NCBI GenBank assembly: GCA_902475435.1
Contig: CABRZL010000003.1
Span: forward strand, 1 to 51,131
DNA: 51,131 nucleotides
Source: an uncultured Eubacteriales bacterium
Lineage (GTDB): Bacteria; Bacillota; Clostridia; Oscillospirales; Oscillospiraceae
Direction: 5' to 3'
A model generated the notes under the pieces. It was not told the origin of the DNA. It was given only the letters and a program-made list of their open reading frames with translations, and did no database searches. Shown in pieces: positions 50,901 to 51,131 of the stretch (position 1 is its first letter; each line of letters begins with the position of its first letter). The position numbers and the translations under genes are program-made.

Positions 50901-51131
50901 ATGAAACGTTGTGTTGGAATCATTTTAGCTGCTGCATTGATTTTGAGCGGATGTCAATTGAATCGGAAGTTCCAGTGTCAAGATGAGCTAGAGACAGTCA
51001 TTTATTCCTTTCCAGAGAATCAGCGAAGAGAATTCTACTTGGCGAGCTGTGTACCGTTGTCAGAGAACAGCACTTTATTTTCTGATCTAACATGTAGCGG
51101 AATCGTAGAGCGGATTTTGGAGACAGAGGAG
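50901..51131 (+). CDS. Lipoprotein (partial, 3' end off the window)
   Basis: The first 77 codons of an exported lipoprotein. It has a short basic start (MKRC), a hydrophobic core and the lipobox ILSGC with Cys near residue 18, followed by a mature part QLNRKFQCQDELETVIYSF with further cysteines. No stop is reached before the window ends. The ATG has GGAGGG upstream. No family can be recognised from this part. Confidence 0.75.
   Translation, partial: MKRCVGIILAAALILSGCQLNRKFQCQDELETVIYSFPENQRREFYLASCVPLSENSTLFSDLTCSGIVERILETEE

Noticed and set aside
1..51131. Insertion sequences, phage genes, CRISPR arrays, tRNA or rRNA genes
   Set aside because: No transposase, integrase or phage structural gene, no repeat-spacer array and no tRNA-like cloverleaf was recognised on either strand.

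Overview
The window reads as chromosomal DNA of a low- to mid-GC Gram-positive anaerobe, most likely a gut Clostridia member of the Oscillospiraceae/Ruminococcaceae type. This rests on strong GGAGG-type ribosome sites, frequent TTG and GTG starts, TTGACA/TATAAT promoters spaced by 17 bp, lipoproteins with Gram-positive style lipoboxes, and the mix of arginine deiminase pathway, AgcS, EamA and reversed-order GH3 genes. The lineage is an inference; no rRNA or other taxonomic marker is present.

Region 1 (1-13206, minus strand) is arginine-centred. An argG-argH-argC-acyltransferase-argJ-argB-argD-argF cluster covers the arginine pathway from acetylglutamate onward. It is followed by a polar amino acid ABC importer (binding protein, permease, ATPase), then by an unrelated ABC-2 type exporter pair that runs off the left edge. 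The argG promoter and the importer promoter share a repeated TGCATATTT element just upstream of the -35 box, a candidate ArgR operator.

Region 2 (13470-19667) holds a tandem-duplicated esterase, a MarR/EamA pair with a clear palindromic operator, a proline/serine-rich lipoprotein, an AgcS sodium:amino acid symporter and a small membrane protein.

Region 3 (19740-24671) is the catabolic mirror of region 1: a structured untranslated leader with its own terminator, then arcA, a second ornithine carbamoyltransferase (arcB), carbamate kinase and a YfcC-type transporter, translationally coupled.

Region 4 (24906-33965) is the most interesting part. It is a seven-gene, tightly coupled operon with two paralogous sulfatase-fold membrane enzymes, a fusion of a YidC-like insertase domain to a CDP-glycerol glycerophosphotransferase-like domain, a small 'YLDPGT' membrane protein, a LicA-type choline kinase, a LicC-type cytidylyltransferase and a BCCT choline-type transporter. 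The last three should make CDP-choline from imported choline. The first four look like machinery to build or decorate a surface polymer. No LicD transferase is present, so the route of phosphocholine transfer may be new.

Region 5 (33973-44708) holds an acyltransferase, a candidate small RNA, an AraC regulator divergent from a GH3 beta-glucosidase with reversed domain order, the decayed end of a sugar-binding protein, a small basic protein, Ogt, a zinc-ribbon membrane foldase, a UMF1-type MFS transporter and a zinc-dependent phospholipase C-like protein.

Region 6 (45068-51131) holds an Old Yellow Enzyme-type flavoprotein with an unusual cysteine pattern, a patatin, a run of three SnoaL-like genes (the last frameshifted), an XRE regulator and the start of a lipoprotein that runs off the right edge.
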